Source: Metallyticus violacea
Lineage: Eukaryota; Arthropoda; Insecta; Mantodea; Metallyticidae
Direction: 5' to 3'
Length of the DNA: 64,000 nt
Assembly: GCA_030762175.1 (NCBI GenBank)
Contig: CM060846.1
Span: forward strand, 186,178,041-186,242,040
This document shows positions 59,050 through 64,000 of this stretch, piece by piece. Under the pieces are notes generated by a model. It did no database searches, was not told the origin of the DNA, and saw only the letters and a list, made by a program, of their open reading frames with translations. Both the position numbers and the translations under genes were made by a program. Position 1 is the first letter of the stretch; every line of letters begins with the position of its first letter.

Positions 59050-59760
59050 TTGTTCAAAAACAACATAATATAAATGATGAAAGCCAATTGGCATGACAAA
59101 GAAATTGTAGAGAAGAAAATCAGAAAATTCAAAGAAGAGAAGAGGTTAAAACAGGTTACAACATTGATAGCAAGAAAAGAGACTACCATTTAGTGGAAAT
59201 TTACTTATCATTATTGGGCCAGCAAAAATTCAAGAAAATACTTAACAGAGTTATGTATTTCTTTGCTCCATAGTTCTCCAATTTGGCCTAAATAATCTGC
59301 TCACTTCCAGTGGAAATCATTTATTTCCTTGATGAGAAGAAACCCGAAATCAATAAAATCAATTGCTAGAAATGCAAAAATGTACATATTATCAGAACAT
59401 AAACACGTATTGGAATTAGGGTGATAAAACACTGGAGAAACATCAGGTACAATAAGATAGATATACCAGCAGTTGCACATCATTTTAGGAAGATAAAACT
59501 GATATAGAAATGGAAATCAAATTAGTGAAAATTGTAAATAGACCCTTTGAGTTGGGAGTATAGGAAAAATATTTTATATATAAAAAATATAAAGACAACC
59601 TTAGGAACTTTATGATTCCACAGAAGACAAATTAATCCAAAATTTCATTAAACGTCTATTAGAACAACACCCAATCCATCCAACTAACAAATGCAGCAAT
59701 CAACTGACAGCTGATGATGAAGGTAATGGTCTGTGTAACATGTTCTATATAATTCAATGG
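59050..59760 (+). pseudogene. Penelope-like element, 3' part
   Basis: Plus strand: a KKIRKFKEEKR-type linker (59,110) like the KFKRQKRIRE at 11,270, then eroded GIY-YIG and AHF blocks (59,380-59,560). The 3' region matches 10,560-10,690 and contains CTGATGA at 59,711, with a weakened stem II and GTAAC in place of GAAAC. Confidence 0.6.
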
Positions 59761-59764
59761 TAAG

Positions 59765-60855
59765 TGAAACATAACAGTGTTAAATTGACTCACCAGCTAT
59801 TTAAGAATCCCATGTAATATTTATGAGCTTTATGAATATTTATTTTTAAGACATCATTTTTCGGAGAATGCAGAATGATCCAACTAGAATATTACGATAT
59901 GTATAGTAACACAATGCAAAAAATTATAACTTCTCATACTTCTAATCAGCAACAAACTTATAATAGCTGATATTAAGAACTATAAAAACCATTTTTTAAC
60001 TAGGCACACTGCATATTACAAATTGAAAAGTAAATCTATTGAAGCTAAAGTGTTACAAAATTTGTTTCCTCTAAATGAAGACATGTGACTATGCATGTGT
60101 GATAATTCAGGTACAAACTGAATATTTTGAAATGCTGCTGAGAGCATAAGGTGCAGATAAAATGTTTATGGGCATGTGAAGACCTAGTGGGGATTATGCA
60201 GTGGAGTGAAACATTTTTTTAGATAGTGAGGCCAATTGCTAGGTTGTTTAATCAATTTGTAAATATGCAGGACAATTGTTTGGAAAATATATATATAAGT
60301 TGCAGATAACTTTTGGACAGAAAATTACGAACTTGAAAAATGATACAATTTTTAAATGCTGTAGATTCACATACAGAAATGAACACTAATGCAAAATATG
60401 TACATCTACAAATACAAAAATCTCATAAAAATCCTGGATATCCCTGCACAAGGGAATACAACTTTAAAGTTCACAGATGTCCACCACAGCCAATAATAAT
60501 TCCTTCAAAGATTGCAGTAAAACACCTTATAGTTAAAGGTAGCTTTTCATGTTGACCAATGTATGTGAAACTTGTAATAGTAACATGGTTAAGTGAGTGA
60601 AACAGCAATTGTATGTAGTGGTTTCACTCATTATAGCATACTATATTTAATTTTTTGATTTGCTATCTCTAGCAGTTCAAATTATATTGGATTTTAGAAA
60701 TAAAATGTTTTCTTTGTTCAGAGCATTTCCTGTATCAAAGTACTAATGACAGCATTGATTTTAGAGGATTAATAAATTGCATTGAATTGAATTGAACATT
60801 GCTATTTTAAGTGTAATTTCTTTAATATGGTGTTTAATGTACAGTTTGAATTCTG
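59765..60855. other. Unassigned AT-rich DNA
   Basis: No gene supported. The 71-codon frame 60,340-60,555 has an ATG and mixed composition but no motif or splice context. Confidence 0.55.
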
Positions 60856-61070
60856 AGGCATCACATGCAGTGGACATTAGTGGATCATGGAATGAAATGA
60901 TAATTTAGGATAATATGTTTTTTTTTGAAATAAGAAATACTTTAGGTCTATGTTTAGGGAACATTCCCATTTGTCATGTGTGAGAACTGAGGAAATCTGA
61001 AAAAAAAAATGTAAAGTCAGGAATGATGGTATTTACAAGAGTGGAACACCAGAACTCCTGCTTACTAGTC
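60856..61070 (-). mobile_element. SINE-like repeat, minus strand
   Basis: Reverse complement of the 56.7-kb SINE body: 'atcatggaatgaaatgataattta', 'aggtctatgtttagggaacattccc', 'tgagaactgaggaaa'. Confidence 0.5.
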
Positions 61071-61985
61071 CTCCTGCTTACTAGTCCATGCCTTAACAAC
61101 CTGTAACAGTAATATAACACTTGTTAGGCAGCATCTTTACATTGGAAGATATTTATAATAGAAGCACTAACGTGCATTCTCTTGGGTGCCTAACGTTAAT
61201 GGCTTTTCTCCTGAAATACTTTACTAGCAAGTAAATTTCATACATAGAGTTGAAACAGAAATAATCCAGTCTTTAGGGGCAAACATTTGCAGATTTTCTT
61301 CATGATACTTACCTTGCAAAATAGCTTACCTTCATCTCTTCATCATATTTAATGCCAATCTGCTTGCAATGCACTGTAGCAGACATTATCAATAAATCCA
61401 AGAGCAAAGTATGTGGCAAAAATATTACATCCTTTTGTAGACCATATAATTAGCCAAAACTGTTAATAAATATCAAGGGAACACTTTTAAAAATAATTGT
61501 TCATCTATTTAAAATGTACAGGTTTCAATTGTTACCACAATTTTCTGTAGAATAGATGTTGGTAATCTTGCACATTTTCTCAAAGGTAATAGAATGTGGA
61601 GTGTATGCCCCCACAGTCTTGTGCATTCAATAACCTTTTAAAAACTTCAGGGGGAATCAGAGAGGCCCTAGATGTGTTCAACCATGACATTCTACCTAAA
61701 AATACCTGGAACGTCATTCACATTATGACCATATGATAAAACCAAATTTCTGAGATAACATGATATCCCTAAGTCACATTCGAAACTTGACTTCAACATG
61801 AAGATGTAAACCCACATACAATAATGCTCTTGGACATATGAAGTATTTAGATCTGCACATCACAAAAGGCACATCTTTCCAGCATCAAATTTATTAGGGT
61901 TAACACTATTCTTACAAAACATTCTTCCCATTCAGAATTTGTCCCTTTAAAAGTGAAATAATAACAGATCATCTTTTTATTTCAG
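61071..61985 (+). other. Region upstream of the first coding exon
   Basis: 61,100-61,450 matches 11,985-12,400 (diverged). 61,455-61,985 is not duplicated elsewhere in the window and ends with a polypyrimidine-AG acceptor (catctttttatttcag). An acceptor just before the first ATG implies an untranslated exon further upstream; none could be placed, and no promoter is recognisable. Confidence 0.5.
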
Positions 61986-62029
61986 AAAACATCATGAATC
62001 ACAATAGAAAACGGATACGACAATCACAG
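61986..62029 (+). CDS. First coding exon (12 codons) of the repeat-protein gene
   Basis: The exon is 44 nt between acceptor ttttatttcag|AAAACATC and donor CAG|gtagga. ATG is at 61,994-61,996; coding is 61,994-62,029, ending in phase 0. The peptide is MNHNRKRIRQSQ, basic and nuclear-signal-like. Its phase and position upstream of the block that leads to the 38-codon exons make it the best candidate start for that gene. Here it would belong to the next 63-kb unit; the equivalent for this window's gene would lie about 1.1 kb left of base 1. The link is inferred from phase and layout, not proven. Confidence 0.5.
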
Positions 62030-62286
62030 GTAGGATGAATTTCAAATTGCAGTACAATCGCAAAACCATTTGAGTCTGGCTAAAATAAGAAAACTTTTTT
62101 CAGTTAAGCTTTGAACTCTAAAATTTCACTTACCTTTAAATGGAAAATTATATTATGATAAAAATATATTCACTTCATATAAAATGAAATTAAATTCATT
62201 AAATGGACACTGACAAAATGAAATTAAATAAGTCATGTCCTAGAAATATTGTACTTACAAAGCTGTGGAGAAAGGAGTGGTAATAT

Positions 62287-62419
62287 ATCCTAAACTTAGG
62301 AATTCATTTTTTACGGATCAGTCATGTCCTATTTTGCTCTGAATTTTTCTTTTGCTGTCAAATATCTCTAGCAATTAAAGTGGAGTTTAGTTTAAAAAAT
62401 GAATACCTAAGTTTAGGAT
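62287..62419. repeat. MITE-like 130-bp segment with 25-bp inverted ends
   Basis: 'cctaaacttaggaattcatttttta' at 62,289 is the reverse complement, bar one base, of 'taaaaaatgaatacctaagtttagg' at 62,394-62,418. A direct repeat 'gtcatgtc.ta.tttgctctgaattt' lies at 62,321 and at 62,423. It looks like a short inverted-repeat element or a local rearrangement. Confidence 0.55.
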
Positions 62420-62639
62420 AAGTCATGTCTTAATTTGCTCTGAATTTATTCAAAATATTTTATATGCCATTTGATATAAGTCAAATGCCATATCATATGA
62501 AAACATATTAATAGCCCTCAGAATATCTCTGCTATGTTTACTATGTGCAGTCTGTTTAATCTTGTTCACCAGGCATGATGTATAAGGTCTATGCTCAAGG
62601 ATTCTTTCAATGTAATGGGGACAGTGCAAAAATGGTTAG

Positions 62640-62960
62640 TGGTATGACATTAATTCTGTAAGCATATATAGTTTGTAACATCCATCTCCAATGACCTTTT
62701 ATATTCTCAACAATTTATTTGCAAAAATTGAGAAGTAGTGTAGATGAAAAAAGAATCCATTCTGGCAACTGACTTGCTAGACGAATGTCAGAAAAGTATT
62801 CCTTTCCCTTTTAATTCTGAAATCCTGCAAAGTACTCACCAAAAATGACTCTATTCCCTTGAATCTTGTTATTATGACATACTGATAATGTTAAATATTA
62901 ATTCTAATTCGTTTTCACTGTTTTGTTAAGATATGACAATAATCGATAGCTAGGAAAAAG
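62640..62960 (+). repeat. Third, most diverged copy of the upstream block
   Basis: Aligns with 25-320 and 12,630-12,925 through shared landmarks ('ccttttata.tct', 'agaagtagtg.agatga', 'tattccttgaatcttg', 'gttttgttaagatatgacaat'). It lies just before the recent right copy, so an old tandem duplication preceded the recent one. Confidence 0.7.
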
Positions 62961-63099
62961 TTGTAAATATCATCAACCCTAATGGCCATTAACCTCCAAC
63001 ATGAAAATGAAGACATAGCAATCCTAAGTTTACAGACGACATCAATATCAAGGGTAGGAGGTAAAAATGCATACTGGTAATGGTGGGAAATTCAGTGGC

Positions 63100-64000
63100 A
63101 TTAATCCTATAAGCAAATACATTTTGTACAGCCTTTGCATGGCCTTTTATAATCTTACAACTTTATTTCCAGAAATATTTGAGAAGCAGTGAGAATGATA
63201 CAAATGAACCCATTCTGCTCAAATTAAGCAAAATGTCTTCCTCTTTCAATCCTGTAATCCTTTAAAATCCCCATTAAAAAGGAGTTTATTCCTTGGAATC
63301 TTGCTAATGTGTTTTACTTTTAATGTAAAGCCAATTGGTTTATTGTTTTGTTAAAAGATGATAATTGTTGGCAAAATTCTGGAACTCTTTATTGCAAAGA
63401 GCTAGGGCAAAAATTATTAATTTAACCAACTGACCAACGGACCAACTGACAAAAAAACAACCAACCATTTGGTAAAATAATATAAAATTAGGAGTAAATT
63501 TGTTAAATTTGTTTGGAACAGCTTTTGTTTTAACTGAATTCTAATTAATTATTTATATTCTGTTTATGAAAATATAGATATTATACTGGTATCAGATCCT
63601 ATTAGAATCAGTTAAAATATTCACACTAACATCACCTTAACACACTAACTATAAGGGGTAGTCTAAACATATTTAATACTTTCTGATAGGATGTATTTTA
63701 ACTAGAAAGTTTAATACGAACTTGTACTTTGAAGCTATTCATATAATTAAAATCATAATATGTTTGAGTTGAGCTACACACTCTTATTACTCCATTTAAC
63801 AAGTAAGTGGAGCAAAAATAGTGCATAGTATAACTGAACATACAATCATCTTAAATATGTTACGTATTTTGCTTGTTGGTTGGCGTATTTGTTCTTGGCA
63901 TTTGGCAAACTGTAGATAATTTCATCAATGCTCAATTTTCTAAGGAACTTAAGTGAGTGGCTACAAACTTATGTATCCATTGCCATTCATTACATAATGA
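63100..64000. repeat. Right copy of the 901-bp identical direct repeat
   Basis: Partner of 1-901 at offset 63,099 bp. It is preceded by sequence (62,990-63,099) whose diverged relative at 12,525-12,600 also precedes the block, so the right copy is in its native context and the repeat may extend beyond the window. Confidence 0.95.

Noticed and set aside
1..64000. Circular mitochondrial, plasmid or viral genome suggested by identical ends
   Set aside because: Content is nuclear transposon relics and an intron-bearing gene; no organelle, plasmid or viral genes were seen.

Overview
The window is AT-rich, intron-bearing nuclear DNA from an animal, most likely an insect or other arthropod. Evidence for this is the set of decayed mobile elements (Penelope-like elements with GIY-YIG domains, an APE-type non-LTR retrotransposon, hAT transposases, tRNA-headed SINEs, an arthropod-wide transposon-linked ORF family), the canonical GT-AG splice sites and the absence of prokaryotic gene organisation. 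I cannot name the species. No rRNA, functional tRNA, CRISPR or operon-like feature was seen.

One host gene can be supported. Its parts are a 12-codon first coding exon at 61,994-62,029, three paralogous 38-codon exons at 9,248-9,361, 15,124-15,237 and 17,360-17,473, and a giant repeat exon starting at 19,765. All junctions are phase 0, so the parts join in frame in any number. The giant exon holds about 20 copies of a roughly 117-residue Lys/Asn/Glu/His-rich unit, organised in its centre as a 702-bp (234-residue) higher-order repeat. A one-base deletion near 24,470 breaks the frame. The next frame stays open to 26,037. From 26,040 to about 27,730 the repeats are full of stops and frameshifts, and a short unique C-terminus-like stretch ends at 27,884. 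The product is not recognised.

The locus is built from duplications at several scales. Bases 1-901 are repeated without visible difference at 63,100-64,000, so the window spans one 63,099-bp period of a direct repeat (tandem gene array or assembly artefact). If it is an array, the first exon at 62 kb belongs to the next gene copy. Older partial copies of the same upstream block lie at 11,985-13,480 plus 14,898-15,060, and at 62,640-62,960. A very young 2-kb duplication created the second and third 38-codon exons. A separate 2.3-kb duplication pairs 28.8-31.3 kb with 38.7-40.9 kb.

The rest, about 28-61 kb and most of 1-9 kb, is repeat-rich non-genic DNA. Penelope-like fragments at about 9.6-11.9, 41.4-42.7, 43.3-46.1, 55.9-56.5 and 57.0-59.8 kb include permuted head-to-tail and head-to-head arrangements. 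Several carry hammerhead-ribozyme-like cores, the best at 55,870-55,916 (minus strand). A related family sits inside a 155-bp palindrome at 2,002-2,156. A largely complete but broken non-LTR element lies at 52.8-55.6 kb. Long stretches (2.3-4.3, 7.7-9.2, 35.6-37.8, 47.8-51.9 kb) hold nothing I can recognise.
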